Notes: generated by a model not told the origin, from the letters alone. 55,698 nucleotides of DNA from an uncultured Alphaproteobacteria bacterium (GCA_903831255.1 CAIKWZ010000007.1:1-55698); one strand, 5' to 3'; numbered from the stretch's first letter, positions 1 to 8,596 are shown. Numbers and translations: made by a program.

Positions 1-61
1 CCAAAAGGCCAACAGGTGCTGTGGTGCCGATACCGACGTTACCATTATTGTCAATACGCAT
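1..61 (-). pseudogene. Phage tail-fibre/adhesin-like fragment, cut by window edge
   Basis: Read on the minus strand from ATG at 61 this gives MRIDNNGNVGIGTTAPVGLL and then leaves the window. The string R(M)RID-x-x-GNVGIGTT-x-P is the signature repeat found at the start of the C-terminal part of many phage tail fibres and bacterial surface adhesins, often ahead of a peptidase S74 chaperone domain. The similarity continues upstream of the ATG (residues APSER read from about 76 to 62), but the same frame meets a TGA at 118-116, inside the end of clpB. The fragment therefore looks 5'-truncated rather than a complete gene starting at 61. Codons such as AAT AAT GGT and ACA GCA CCT differ from the GC-rich neighbours. 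What lies further left cannot be seen, so a short intact ORF is not excluded. Confidence 0.5.
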
Positions 62-110
62 GCGCTCAGAAGGAGCTGCATTGCTTGCTCGCCTCCGGAG
101 GCATCGGGTG

Positions 111-2735
111 TCAGTTCATTCCAGACTTCTTGCCCACGAGTCGGGTCGGAACCCCGTTGAGGGTTAGCCCTCCGGCTTCCATGGCCACCTTCACCTCGTC
201 GCCGTCCTTGATGCGCCCTTCGAGGATCATGCGCGCGAGAGGATCCTGAAGTTCCTTCTGGATCGCTCTCTTCAGGGGGCGCGCGCCGTAGACCGGATCG
301 AAGCCGCGTTCTGCGAGCCAGTCCATGGCGCTCTCCGATAGAGTGATCGAAATCCGGCGGTCTGCGAGCAGCTTTTCCAGACGGCCAAGCTGTACGCTGA
401 CGATGCGATTGATCTCGGTGCGGCCAAGGCGCTTGAAGAAAACGATCTCATCGATCCTGTTGAGAAACTCAGGACGGAAATGCCTCTTTATGGCCTCCTG
501 CACGGCCGATCTGGCGCTCTCGGAGATCTCTGTCTCAGAATGGTCCTCGGCCAGCGCGTGCGCCCCGAGGTTGGAGGTCATCACGATAAGCGTGTTGTTG
601 AAGTTGACCGTTCTGCCCTGGCCGTCCGTGAGACGGCCGTCGTCCAGCACCTGAAGAAGGGTGTTGAAGACATCCGGATGAGCCTTTTCGATCTCGTCGA
701 ACAGGATGACCTGATAGGGCCGACGGCGAACGGCTTCAGTCAGAGCCCCTCCTTCTTCGTAGCCCACATAACCCGGAGGCGCGCCGATCATTCGGGCAAC
801 GGCGTGTTTCTCCATGTATTCGGACATATCCAGTCTGAGGACCGCCTGTTCGTCGTCGAAAAGAAACTCGGCGAGCGCCTTCGTCAGCTCGGTCTTCCCG
901 ACGCCTGTCGGTCCGACGAATATGAACGAGCCGATGGGACGGCTTGGATCCTGAAGGCCTGCTCGCGCGCGCCGAACGGCATTGGCGACGATCTCAAGGG
1001 CCTCCTCCTGACCGATCACGCGTTTGCGCAGTCCGGTCTCCATGCTGAGGAGCTTGTCCCGTTCTCCTTCGAGCATCTTGTCGACGGGAATGCCAGTCCA
1101 CTTCGAAACCACGGCCGCGACAGCATCGGCGTCCACGACTTCCTTGACCAGGGCGCCTTTGGCGTTGTCCGCGCCGCCTGAGGGCGTCTCCGCTTCGGAA
1201 ATGAGCTTTTCGAGAGCGGGGATATCTCCGTATTTGAGCTCGCCTGCGCGCGCCCAGTCGGAACGGCGTTCCGCATCCGCCAGCTCCGTGCGGGCCCTTT
1301 CGAGTTTCTCCTTGGCTGAGGTCGCGCCCGCCAGACGATTTTTCTCTGCCTTCCAGGCTTGCGTGATTTCGTCTGATTTCGCCTGGAGCTCGACAATTTC
1401 CGCCTCCCGCCTGCGCAGGCGGTCCTGAGAGGCCTCGTCCTTCTCCTTTTTAAGGGCCTCGGCTTCAATCCGGATCTGGGTAAGGCGACGGTCGATCTCG
1501 TCGAGTTCTTCTGGCTTGGATTCTACAGCCATCCTCAGACGGGAGGCCGCCTCGTCCATCAGGTCGATCGCTTTATCGGGCAGAAACCGGTCCGTGATGT
1601 AACGGTTCGAGAGCGTCGCAGCCGCGACAATCGCGGCGTCCGAGATTCGGATGCCGTGGTGGACCTCGTACTTCTCCTTCAGGCCCCTGAGGATTGAAAT
1701 TGTATCCTCGACCGTAGGCTCGCCGACGAAGACAGGCTGGAAACGTCGGGCGAGAGCGGCGTCCTTTTCGACATGCTTGCGATACTCATCAAGCGTCGTT
1801 GCGCCCACGCAGTGCAGCTCTCCGCGCGCCAGGGCAGGCTTGAGGAGGTTGGACGCATCCATCGCTCCGTCGGCTTTCCCAGCGCCGACCAGAGTGTGCA
1901 TCTCGTCGATGAACAGGATGATCTCTCCGGCAGCCTGGGTCGTTTCATTGAGAACGGACTTCAGTCGCTCTTCGAATTCGCCCCGGAATTTAGCGCCTGC
2001 TATGAGGGCGCCCATGTCGAGAGCCATGAGCTTTTTTTGCTTGAGGCTGTCAGGCACATCGCCGTTGACGATACGAAGCGCAAGGCCCTCCGCGATCGCA
2101 GTTTTTCCCACGCCTGGTTCTCCGATAAGAACCGGGTTGTTCTTGGTCCGGCGCGCAAGGACCTGAATGCAGCGTCTGATCTCTTCATCGCGACCGATCA
2201 CCGGATCAAGTTTGCCTTCGCGAGCATAGGCCGTCAGGTCTCGCGCATATTTCTTGAGGGCCTCGTAGCTGTCTTCCGAGGAAGCCGTGTCGGCAGTTCG
2301 ACCCTTTCGAATATCCGAGATGGCTTTCACGAGACCATTCGTCGTGACGCCTGCCGATTTCAGCGCCTCGGCTGCCTTGCCCTTGCCTTTGACGGCGCTA
2401 AGCAGAAGCCGTTCTATGGTGATATAATCATCGCCAGCCTTGCGTGCGTCTTCCTCCGCCAGCTGGAAAAGCTGTGCGAGCTCCTGGCTCAGGCCAGCCT
2501 GCGAGCCGCCGCTTGTCCTGGGCTGGGAACCGAGAAGCTGCTCCATCGCCTGCTGGGCCTGTTCTGGATTTCCGCCTGCGGCGCGCACCAGGTTGACCGC
2601 AAGCCGATCCCTGTCTGCGAACAGCGCTTTGACTAGATGCTCCGGGAGAAGCTGGGGATGACCCGCTGCGAGCGCCGTCGTCTGCGCGCTCTGCACGGCG
2701 GCGCGCGCCCGCTCCGTGTAACGTTCGAAGTCCAT
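111..2735 (-). CDS. clpB: ClpB, AAA+ disaggregase chaperone
   Basis: ClpB/Hsp104 solubilises aggregated protein in the cytoplasm together with DnaK, threading substrate through a hexamer by ATP hydrolysis. The 874-residue product has the full layout: double Clp N-domain (about 1-145), first AAA module with Walker A GEPGVGKT near residue 204, a long coiled-coil middle domain (about 400-525), second AAA module with Walker A GPTGVGKT near 607, and a ClpB D2-small C-terminal domain. The start at 2735 gives [11 protein letters not shown], the canonical ClpB N-terminus; an in-frame ATG 24 codons upstream would add an unrelated extension and was not chosen. The gene stands alone on the minus strand. 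Its leader holds an inverted repeat (2775-2805). Length and motifs are normal. Confidence 0.97.
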   Translation of the reverse strand: MDFERYTERARAAVQSAQTTALAAGHPQLLPEHLVKALFADRDRLAVNLVRAAGGNPEQAQQAMEQLLGSQPRTSGGSQAGLSQELAQLFQLAEEDARKAGDDYITIERLLLSAVKGKGKAAEALKSAGVTTNGLVKAISDIRKGRTADTASSEDSYEALKKYARDLTAYAREGKLDPVIGRDEEIRRCIQVLARRTKNNPVLIGEPGVGKTAIAEGLALRIVNGDVPDSLKQKKLMALDMGALIAGAKFRGEFEERLKSVLNETTQAAGEIILFIDEMHTLVGAGKADGAMDASNLLKPALARGELHCVGATTLDEYRKHVEKDAALARRFQPVFVGEPTVEDTISILRGLKEKYEVHHGIRISDAAIVAAATLSNRYITDRFLPDKAIDLMDEAASRLRMAVESKPEELDEIDRRLTQIRIEAEALKKEKDEASQDRLRRREAEIVELQAKSDEITQAWKAEKNRLAGATSAKEKLERARTELADAERRSDWARAGELKYGDIPALEKLISEAETPSGGADNAKGALVKEVVDADAVAAVVSKWTGIPVDKMLEGERDKLLSMETGLRKRVIGQEEALEIVANAVRRARAGLQDPSRPIGSFIFVGPTGVGKTELTKALAEFLFDDEQAVLRLDMSEYMEKHAVARMIGAPPGYVGYEEGGALTEAVRRRPYQVILFDEIEKAHPDVFNTLLQVLDDGRLTDGQGRTVNFNNTLIVMTSNLGAHALAEDHSETEISESARSAVQEAIKRHFRPEFLNRIDEIVFFKRLGRTEINRIVSVQLGRLEKLLADRRISITLSESAMDWLAERGFDPVYGARPLKRAIQKELQDPLARMILEGRIKDGDEVKVAMEAGGLTLNGVPTRLVGKKSGMN

Positions 2736-2774
2736 GGATTTTCGCCCCTGAAGTTTTAGCCGTCCGATCCCCGA

Positions 2775-2805
2775 GCCTGAATGCGTCTGAGACGTCCGTT
2801 CAGGC
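2775..2805 (-). repeat. Inverted repeat in the clpB leader
   Basis: GCCTGAA at 2775-2781 pairs with TTCAGGC at 2799-2805 (7 bp, perfect), and inside it CGTCT at 2784-2788 faces AGACG at 2790-2794. It lies 40-70 bp upstream of the clpB start. It may be an mRNA leader hairpin or a protein-binding dyad. It does not match the CIRCE consensus, and no convincing heat-shock promoter could be assigned by eye. Confidence 0.4.
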
Positions 2806-2951
2806 AAGAGGTAGTGTTGCTTTTATGCCACGCAAGGGGCGGGAGCGTTTGATTCAGAGCAGGAGCTGTTCAGGTTCGCGATGGGCGTTGAACGGCGAAG
2901 GGCCTGAGGCGTCGATCCAGAAAGTGAGCGGGTTCCCCGATTAAAGAAGGC

Positions 2952-2981
2952 GCCGGCCGCGGAGGGGGACCCGCAGCCGGC
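2952..2981 (-). terminator. Stem-loop terminator after the ABC permease gene
   Basis: GCCGGC at 2952-2957 pairs with 2976-2981 and GCGG at 2959-2962 pairs with 2971-2974, with one C-A mismatch and an 8-nt loop. On the minus strand it follows the permease stop (2990) by under 10 bp and is followed by a T-rich stretch (CTTCTTTAAT), as expected for intrinsic termination. Confidence 0.6.
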
Positions 2982-2989
2982 CTCCAATA

Positions 2990-4249
2990 TTAGCTGGCTC
3001 GACGACGACGGATCTCGCTGGCCAGAAAGATCAGTCCCACGCCGATCACAAGTCCGATCCAGAAGGTGGGGGCGCTCGTTGAACCCGTGACCGCCTGCAG
3101 GAGGTCGCTGAGATCAAGCTGGAGATTGTTTTCCGACAGCCCGGCCAGATCGCCCTTCATGGCCTCATAGTCCTCGAACACGGGCACGCCGGCCAGCCTT
3201 CGCAACGGCGCCGAGAGGAAGGGAGCCTTAAGGCCTGCGACCTGGGCGATAAGCGGCAGTGCCGCCAGGGGAACGAACGCCGCCAGAAAGGGCGACTTGG
3301 AGGAGAAGGCGCTGGCCGAGAGGATCCATCCGTAAACGGGCAGAGCCCACCCTATATAGACAGCGCAGAGCACGACGAGGGTGATCCAGACCGTGATCAT
3401 GCTCGTCCCGAGGTTTGACAGGGAAAGACCTGTGATGCCGGCGGACTGTGCGCTGATAAGGCCGAGAGCGGATATCGCCACCTGAAGAGCGAGGGCGGTC
3501 AGGAGTGAGATCCCGAAGCCGACGCCCACGATGGTCGCGAGTTTCGACAGCACCGTCGAGAAGTCGGACACAGGCATGGATTTCCAGAACAGGATCGATC
3601 GATCCTTGCGCTCGTCATAAAGGCTGCCTGCAAGAAGAAACAGGATAATGACCGCGGTCACAGCGACCGGAAGGGCGCCTGCGAAGCCGCCGCCAATGGC
3701 GACCGCCGTTTCGATCATCGAACGTCCTTCGTCAGTCTCAGGGTTGGGAAATTCGACTGTCTCTCCATTCGAGCTGACGGAAGCGCCTGCTTTGTTCTCA
3801 CCATCGATGTTGACATCGACCGTACCGTCTTCGTCCATAATTCGGATATTGACGCCAGGATCGTCAGACACAGGGGGCAAAGTCTCGACCCCGTCCTCGG
3901 TGGTCACCGAGACGGCGCCATCCTGACCTCTCGCGACTGTGACAGGTCCCTCGGCGGCAGTCACCGTTATCGAGAATTCGCCGGTTTTAACGACCTCTTT
4001 CTGATTGCCGGTTTTGACGGAGACCTCGCCGTTCGCCCGCTGTTCGATGACAAGATCGTTTTCCGAGTAGACGGAAAGCGAACGTCCTCCGGTGAACTTG
4101 TCGGGATCAAACCCGAATTGGGCCCCTCCCTGAATGTAGCCCAGAAGGCCCAGAGAGATCAGAACTGCGGCGATGATGAGAGGCGTCCAGAGGAGCGCCC
4201 CGCGATTGTCCGCCAGGTCCCGGCGCATGAGGGTAAAAAAGGGTTTCAT
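2990..4249 (-). CDS. ABC-2 type transporter permease with large extracytoplasmic insert
   Basis: A 419-residue inner-membrane protein that should form the membrane half of an exporter with the ATPase encoded just upstream. The N-terminus MKPFFTLMRRDLADNRGALL and first hydrophobic helix (about 19-39) are typical of ABC-2 permeases. Residues about 40-180 form a hydrophilic, acidic, beta-rich segment (D/E/V/T rich, with repeats such as EDGVE and DEDGTVDVNIDG) that must face the periplasm. Five or so further membrane segments follow from about 180 to 410, and the protein ends in a basic cluster. Most YtrC/CcmB-like permeases lack such an insert. The gene lies third in an operon after the GntR regulator and ATPase, 88 bp behind the latter. 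Substrate unknown. Confidence 0.8.
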   Translation of the reverse strand: MKPFFTLMRRDLADNRGALLWTPLIIAAVLISLGLLGYIQGGAQFGFDPDKFTGGRSLSVYSENDLVIEQRANGEVSVKTGNQKEVVKTGEFSITVTAAEGPVTVARGQDGAVSVTTEDGVETLPPVSDDPGVNIRIMDEDGTVDVNIDGENKAGASVSSNGETVEFPNPETDEGRSMIETAVAIGGGFAGALPVAVTAVIILFLLAGSLYDERKDRSILFWKSMPVSDFSTVLSKLATIVGVGFGISLLTALALQVAISALGLISAQSAGITGLSLSNLGTSMITVWITLVVLCAVYIGWALPVYGWILSASAFSSKSPFLAAFVPLAALPLIAQVAGLKAPFLSAPLRRLAGVPVFEDYEAMKGDLAGLSENNLQLDLSDLLQAVTGSTSAPTFWIGLVIGVGLIFLASEIRRRRAS

Positions 4250-4337
4250 CGCAGACCTCCAATGAGAGGAGAAGAAAGGACTGGAAACGATGGTCGCAGT
4301 ATGGCCTTCAGGAGGCCCGAGATCTGTTCGAAGCGCA

Positions 4338-5198
4338 TCATTCGCCCTCCGGCTGCGCCAGAGCGACGAAGAGATCTGACAGCCCTACCCGACGCAACTC
4401 CCCGAGGGGGGCGAGGCGTTCTGGGTCTGCGGTATCGAAGACATAGGTTGTCCGGCCGAGAAGAGATCTCTTGTAGATGGGGCCGAGAGCTTCAGCTGCA
4501 GGGCGGGCCTCCTCGGTCGCATCGACGGCGAAGAACCGTCGCTGGATATCCTCCATCGATGCGTCAAGGGTGACACGTCCCTCGCGGATGAAGATGGCGT
4601 GGCTCAGCATCGGCTCGACCTCATCGACATGATGCGTGGTGATGATCACGCTTCGGCTTTCATCAAAGAACTCTTCGATGATCGCGTCGTAGAAGGCGCG
4701 CCGATTGACGATGTCGAGGCCAAGCGTCGGCTCGTCGAGAACCAGCAAACGGGCGTCGATCGCGAGAGCGATCGCAAGGTGGACCTGAACGGTCATGCCT
4801 TTTGAAAGGGTCCTGATCTTGCCGTTCAGGGGTATCGAGGCCTTTTCGATCCTGTCAGCCGCTTTGCCCCTGTCGAACTTTGGATGCATTCCCACGACCC
4901 AGTCCAGGACTTCGTTGACACGCGCCCACTTCGGAAGCGTCGCGACGTCGGCGATGAAGCAGACATCCTTCATAAGCTCGGCGCGCCGGACCATCGGATT
5001 GAGTCCGAGCACCGACAGATCTCCGTCGTATTCGGACATGCCGAGCATGCAGTTGAGAAGCGTGCTCTTTCCGGCGCCGTTGGCGCCGATGACGCCGACG
5101 ATGCGCCCGGCGGGAATTTCCAGCGTGGTCGGCGCAAGGGCGACCTTTGCGCCATAGCGCTTGGAGAGGTTGGAGGCCTTGACGAGTATCTCGCTCAT
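4338..5198 (-). CDS. ABC transporter ATP-binding protein (YtrB-like)
   Basis: A 286-residue cytoplasmic ATPase partner of the downstream permease. It has Walker A GANGAGKST near residues 38-46, Walker B LLVLDEPTLGLD near 150-161, and the switch histidine in TTHHVDE. The signature motif is LSKGM rather than LSGGQ, a variant common in this exporter subfamily. About 70 residues follow the nucleotide-binding domain. Its ATG overlaps the stop of the GntR gene by 4 bp (ATGA), indicating translational coupling. A GntR-YtrA regulator, an ATPase and an ABC-2 permease in one operon is a recurrent arrangement in bacteria, usually autoregulated and often linked to envelope stress or antimicrobial export; the actual substrate is not evident. 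Confidence 0.9.
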   Translation of the reverse strand: MSEILVKASNLSKRYGAKVALAPTTLEIPAGRIVGVIGANGAGKSTLLNCMLGMSEYDGDLSVLGLNPMVRRAELMKDVCFIADVATLPKWARVNEVLDWVVGMHPKFDRGKAADRIEKASIPLNGKIRTLSKGMTVQVHLAIALAIDARLLVLDEPTLGLDIVNRRAFYDAIIEEFFDESRSVIITTHHVDEVEPMLSHAIFIREGRVTLDASMEDIQRRFFAVDATEEARPAAEALGPIYKRSLLGRTTYVFDTADPERLAPLGELRRVGLSDLFVALAQPEGE

Positions 5199-5560
5199 GT
5201 CTTGTCCCCGTGAGCTGATTTGAGGAGGTCTTCGAGGGAAAGTCCGAGGCGTCGTATTCGTTCAACCACGCCTGGCCATTCGTCCCGCAGGAAGATCACG
5301 CGTTCGCTGGCGCCAAGTCTGGCTCGTGCGCCGGCGACGACGAACATTCCAAGCCCGCGTCGGCGTTCCACGAGGTTTTCATCCGCCAGATCCTGATAGG
5401 CTCGTGAGACGGTGAGCGGATTGACCTGCATGTCGATCGCCACTTGTCTGACCGAGGGAAGGGCCTCGCCCTCCTTCAGTCCTCCTTCAAGGATAGCCGA
5501 CACCACCCGGTCCCGGATCTGTCGCCAGATCGGCTGGTCGTCTCTCCACGTCTGCGCCAT
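5195..5560 (-). CDS. GntR-family transcriptional regulator, YtrA subfamily
   Basis: A 121-residue repressor candidate. A winged helix-turn-helix of GntR type fills residues about 8-75 (IWRQIRDRVVSAI, then PSVRQVAIDMQVNPLTVSRAYQDL and the wing ERRRGLGMFV). The short alpha-helical C-terminal tail of about 45 residues, without a large effector domain, defines the YtrA subfamily. It is the first gene of an operon with an ABC exporter, and a strong palindrome (5602-5627) lies 40-70 bp upstream, the expected place for autoregulation. Confidence 0.92.
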   Translation of the reverse strand: MAQTWRDDQPIWRQIRDRVVSAILEGGLKEGEALPSVRQVAIDMQVNPLTVSRAYQDLADENLVERRRGLGMFVVAGARARLGASERVIFLRDEWPGVVERIRRLGLSLEDLLKSAHGDKT

Positions 5561-5601
5561 GCGGGTCTCCCGGTGAAATGGTCGCGGCTGCCGCGGTCTA
5601 A

Positions 5602-5627
5602 GTGTTAGTGAGTTAGTATACTAACAC
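5602..5627. promoter_or_regulatory. Likely operator of the GntR/ABC operon
   Basis: GTTAGTATACTAAC at 5612-5625 is a perfect 14-bp palindrome. It sits inside a wider dyad, GTGTTAG (5602-5608), 12 bp, CTAACAC (5621-5627). The AT-rich symmetric block in a GC-rich intergenic region directly upstream of a YtrA-type GntR gene is best read as its operator. It could also affect the divergent GST-like gene 190 bp away. Confidence 0.75.
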
Positions 5628-5816
5628 ACCACTCTGGTCAAGTCGATTGCCCGCAGTTTCTTCTGCAGTCTCCCGAAGGGCCGCTGGCCTTGAGGGGAGA
5701 GCGCGAACTCTCGTGTTTTTGAAAGGGGTCTTTATGGTGGGGTCGGCGGTCGACTGGACGGGTCTTTCTCGTCGCAGGAGGACCAATTGCCTGGCCGCTC
5801 ACGTCTGAGGAATCTC

Positions 5817-6971
5817 ATGACCTATCGTCTCTATGGAACTCCAGGGTCTCTCTATACCGGGAAGGTCCGAAGCTATCTCATCCGGAACGGCATTCGATTT
5901 GAAAACCGCGCGGCAGGATCCGCGGATTTCCGTGAGCGCATTGTCCCGCAAATCGGTCGGTGGATCATCCCTGTCCTCGAAACGCCCGAAGGTGAGCTGA
6001 TTCAGGACGGATCTGATATCATCGACTGGTTCGAGGCCCGCCGAGGGGACCGTCAGCCGGCGAGCCCAGAAATGCCTCGGCACGCGTTGATTTCTCAAAT
6101 CTTCGAATTGTTTGGAGGCGAGGGACTTCTGCGGCCAGCGATGCATTACCGCTGGAACTTTGACGAGATCAATCGTCCCTTTCTCGAGAGGGACTTTTCG
6201 GCGTTTCTGGCGCCGACGGGCGCCGATGACGAAACGCGTAAAGGCGTTTTCGCGATGTCCTCATCTCGAATGCGAAAGGCCATGGCGAGCTTCGGGGTGT
6301 CTGCTGAGACCATTCCTGCGATCGAGACGGCCTATCTGGAGTTCCTTGACCTTTTTGATCGTCATCTTTCGCGATCGCCCTTCCTCCTCGGGGGACGTCC
6401 AACGATCGGCGATTGGGGCCTTATCGCTCCTCTTTACGCCCATCTTGCTAGGGATCCCTATCCGTCCGCCATCATGAAGACGCGCGCTCACAGGGTCTGG
6501 CGATGGGTGGAACGAATGAACGCCTCAGACCCTGATGTCGGCGAGTACGTTGAGGCCCGCCCCGAACTCTTCCCGGATGACGAAGTTCCCGACACGCTGC
6601 TCAGTCTCCTGCGGTTTGTCGCGACCGACTATCTGCCTGAGGTGGAGGCCTTTGTGACCTTCGCCAACCGGTGGCTGGCCGAGAGACCGGACATGCCGGC
6701 ATGGGTTTCCGGGCTCGACCGACCCCAGGACCGGGTGATCGGGCAGGTCAATTATCTCTGGCGGGGGCTGCCCGTCAGGGTAGGGGTCTTACCCTATCGG
6801 CTCTACCTCCTTCAGAAGGTGCAGGAGGTCTGGGATCGGACGTCCGGTCCTGATCGCGAAGCTTTGGACGGATTGCTGCAGGACACAGGACTGTCGTCTT
6901 TCGTCCGCCTCCGAACGGCGCGAAAGGTTGTTCGCCGCAATCACCTGGAAGTCTGGGCGCCTGCGACCTGA
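5817..6971 (+). CDS. Glutathione S-transferase family protein, long form
   Basis: The N-terminal 80 residues are a thioredoxin-like GST domain: YRLYGTPGSLYTGKVRSYLI, the cis-proline segment WIIPVLETPEG, and the DGSDIIDWFE glutathione-contact motif. A GST C-terminal helical domain follows to about residue 230 (PFLLGGRPTIGDWGLIAPLYAHL). The roughly 150 residues after that are longer than a normal GST (about 210-230 aa) and contain no motif I recognise. The ATG at 5817 has GAGG at 5807-5810; a TTG at 5787 with AGGAGG-like sequence would add ten residues and is an alternative. Substrate unknown. The gene is convergent with phoH, 7 bp away. Confidence 0.82.
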   Translation: MTYRLYGTPGSLYTGKVRSYLIRNGIRFENRAAGSADFRERIVPQIGRWIIPVLETPEGELIQDGSDIIDWFEARRGDRQPASPEMPRHALISQIFELFGGEGLLRPAMHYRWNFDEINRPFLERDFSAFLAPTGADDETRKGVFAMSSSRMRKAMASFGVSAETIPAIETAYLEFLDLFDRHLSRSPFLLGGRPTIGDWGLIAPLYAHLARDPYPSAIMKTRAHRVWRWVERMNASDPDVGEYVEARPELFPDDEVPDTLLSLLRFVATDYLPEVEAFVTFANRWLAERPDMPAWVSGLDRPQDRVIGQVNYLWRGLPVRVGVLPYRLYLLQKVQEVWDRTSGPDREALDGLLQDTGLSSFVRLRTARKVVRRNHLEVWAPAT

Positions 6972-6978
6972 AGACCGG

Positions 6979-7782
6979 TTACAGCGCTCCCAGCATGCGC
7001 GCGACGAGCGGATGACGCACGACATCGCGGGCTTCGAGGCGTACGACGCTCGGGCCGCCCTCCAGCGCCTCGAGACGCGCCGCCGCGGGGGCGAGCCCTG
7101 AGAGTTCGGGAAGCAGGTCAGATTGGGCGGGATCTCCAGTGACCACCATTTTTGAATTCCAGCCGAGACGGGTCAGCAGCATCTTCAGCTGCACATAAGT
7201 GCAGTTCTGAGCCTCATCGATCACCACAAACGCGTTGTTCAGCGTGCGTCCCCGCATGAACCCCACGGGCGCGATTTCAATAAGGCCGTCGGCGGTCATC
7301 TGCCGGATCTGACGAGGAGCCATACGGTCTGCCAGGGCGTCATAAAGGGGTCGCAGATAGGGAGCGAGCTTGTCTTCCATGTCCCCGGGCAGGAAACCGA
7401 TGCTTTCGCCAGCCTCGACCGCGGGACGACACAGAACGATACGCCCAGTTTGCCCCGAACGAAGCGCCTCGACGGCTTTGGAGATCGCGAGATAGGTTTT
7501 GCCTGTTCCCGCCGGACCTAACGCCAGGACGATGTCCGAGCGATCGATGGCGTCCATCAGGCGCGCCTGTCCCTCTGAGCGGGGCTGAACATTCTTGACA
7601 TAGGACTGCTCCCTTCCGTTCGCTGTGGAGACTGGCTGCGTCTCTGCGCCTCGCTGGCGTCGTTTGCCTGAGCGCTCATACGCCTCGTCCGGGTCCCATC
7701 CGCCCCTGATGACGTTGAGTGGCGGGGCCTCTTCCCGGTAGGTGTCGGCGCGCACTCCACGAATGTCGGATCGCTTGGTCAT
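6979..7782 (-). CDS. PhoH-family ATPase
   Basis: A 267-residue cytoplasmic P-loop ATPase of the PhoH family, whose members are linked to RNA metabolism and phosphate or stress responses but lack a firmly established role in alphaproteobacteria. Visible are Walker A GPAGTGKT, the PhoH block RPAVEAGESIGFLPGD, Walker B VVIDEAQN and a sensor-like TGDPAQSDL. The N-terminal 70 residues are polar and variable. The chosen start (7782, MTKRSDIRG) has AGGGAG a few bases upstream. An in-frame ATG at 7899 lies upstream of the terminator-like hairpin at 7831-7858 and has no ribosome-binding site, so it was rejected. The long structured leader suggests post-initiation control. Confidence 0.9.
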   Translation of the reverse strand: MTKRSDIRGVRADTYREEAPPLNVIRGGWDPDEAYERSGKRRQRGAETQPVSTANGREQSYVKNVQPRSEGQARLMDAIDRSDIVLALGPAGTGKTYLAISKAVEALRSGQTGRIVLCRPAVEAGESIGFLPGDMEDKLAPYLRPLYDALADRMAPRQIRQMTADGLIEIAPVGFMRGRTLNNAFVVIDEAQNCTYVQLKMLLTRLGWNSKMVVTGDPAQSDLLPELSGLAPAAARLEALEGGPSVVRLEARDVVRHPLVARMLGAL

Positions 7783-7825
7783 GCAGTCACTCCCTGATCG
7801 GGTTTGGGATGGGGATGGCGGCGCA

Positions 7826-8005
7826 CGAAAAAGCCGCAGGCGCGGGGCTCTGCGGCTTGTGTGGGGCTCACCGGTCGTGTCAGCCGGATAGGTCGCCATG
7901 CCGGGAGGTCATCCCCCGGCGGCGAATACCATCGCCAGGCAGGAGCCTTGTGGCCGGAACTGATTGAGTCTCGTCTCAACACAGGATCTCCTGCGAATCA
8001 CGACC
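7826..8005 (-). ncRNA. Candidate structured leader or small RNA upstream of phoH
   Basis: Read on the minus strand, a possible -10 element TATCTT (8016-8011) would start transcription near G8005. The RNA then shows a closing helix GGTCGTG/CACGACC (8005-7999 with 7879-7873). This encloses a CTCCTG/CAGGAG helix (7993-7988 with 7945-7940) with an inner TTGAG/CTCAA hairpin (7964-7979), a GGCGA/TCGCC hairpin (7921-7936), and a GCCGGG/CCCGGC hairpin (7900-7920). It ends in an intrinsic terminator (7858-7831) 49 bp before phoH. The layout fits either an aptamer-plus-terminator leader controlling phoH or a free small RNA of about 180 nt (6S RNA should be tested). It matched no class I could recall, and the -35 is weak. 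Confidence 0.45.
7831..7858 (-). terminator. Intrinsic terminator between phoH and its upstream leader
   Basis: AAGCCGCAG (7831-7839) and CTGCGGCTT (7850-7858) form a perfect 9-bp stem with a 10-nt loop. On the minus strand the stem is followed by TTTTTCG. It points left, towards phoH, yet no protein gene ends here, which is why the leader above is proposed. Confidence 0.75.
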
Positions 8006-8071
8006 TGTTCAAGATAGAGGTTTCAGACTTTAATGAAACCCTGAGGACACAGTTCTGAGAGAGGCGGCCCG

Positions 8072-8596
8072 ATGGCGATTTATGAACTCGACGGTGCGGT
8101 TCCCGAAATTGACCCAGACACCTGGGTGGCCGAGAGCGCGACAGTGATCGGGCGCGTGCGCCTTCGTCCGCGGGCGAGCGTCTGGTTTGGCGCGACCCTG
8201 CGAGGGGATAATGATCCCATCACGATCGGGGAGAATTCGAACGTGCAGGATGGCTCCGTCCTCCACACCGATGCGGGCCAGCCTCTCACCATCGGTCGCG
8301 ACTGCACCATTGGGCATCTGGTGATGCTGCACGGGTGTACGATCGGCGACAACACTCTGATCGGCATCGGCTCGATTATACTCAATGGCGCCAGGATTGG
8401 TCGCAACTGCCTGATAGGCGCAAATGTCCTGATCACCGAGGGAAAGGAGATACCGGACAATTCGCTGGTCATGGGGGCGCCGGGAAAGGTGGTGCGTGAG
8501 CTTGGCGAAGCGCAGGTTCAGATGATCACAGCCTCCGCCCATCACTATGTCGCCAACTGGCGGCGCTATGCCTCCGGGCTCAGGCGGATCGGCTGA
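8072..8596 (+). CDS. Gamma-class carbonic anhydrase family protein
   Basis: A 174-residue left-handed beta-helix protein built from hexapeptide repeats ([LIV]-G-x4 pattern throughout residues 20-140). His65, His82 and His87 (in [13 protein letters not shown]) sit at the spacing of the three zinc ligands of gamma-carbonic anhydrases, so metal binding is likely. Whether it hydrates CO2 is uncertain, since many short members (YrdA/PaaY-like, CaiE-like) have weak or untested activity. The ATG at 8072 has GAGAGGCGG upstream. Its last 17 bp overlap the 3' end of the convergent gene at 8580. Confidence 0.9.
   Translation: MAIYELDGAVPEIDPDTWVAESATVIGRVRLRPRASVWFGATLRGDNDPITIGENSNVQDGSVLHTDAGQPLTIGRDCTIGHLVMLHGCTIGDNTLIGIGSIILNGARIGRNCLIGANVLITEGKEIPDNSLVMGAPGKVVRELGEAQVQMITASAHHYVANWRRYASGLRRIG

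Noticed and set aside
90-101. GCCTCCGGAGGC palindrome after clpB as a terminator
   Set aside because: No loop is possible without losing most pairs and no T-run follows on the minus strand.
480-1181. Plus-strand 233-codon open frame inside clpB
   Set aside because: It is antisense to conserved AAA+ sequence, has no ribosome-binding site and resembles no protein; GC-rich coding DNA often leaves such frames open.
7782-7899. N-terminal extension of phoH to an ATG at 7899
   Set aside because: It would put an intrinsic terminator inside the coding region, adds an Arg/Pro-rich tail unlike PhoH proteins, and lacks a ribosome-binding site, whereas 7782 has one.
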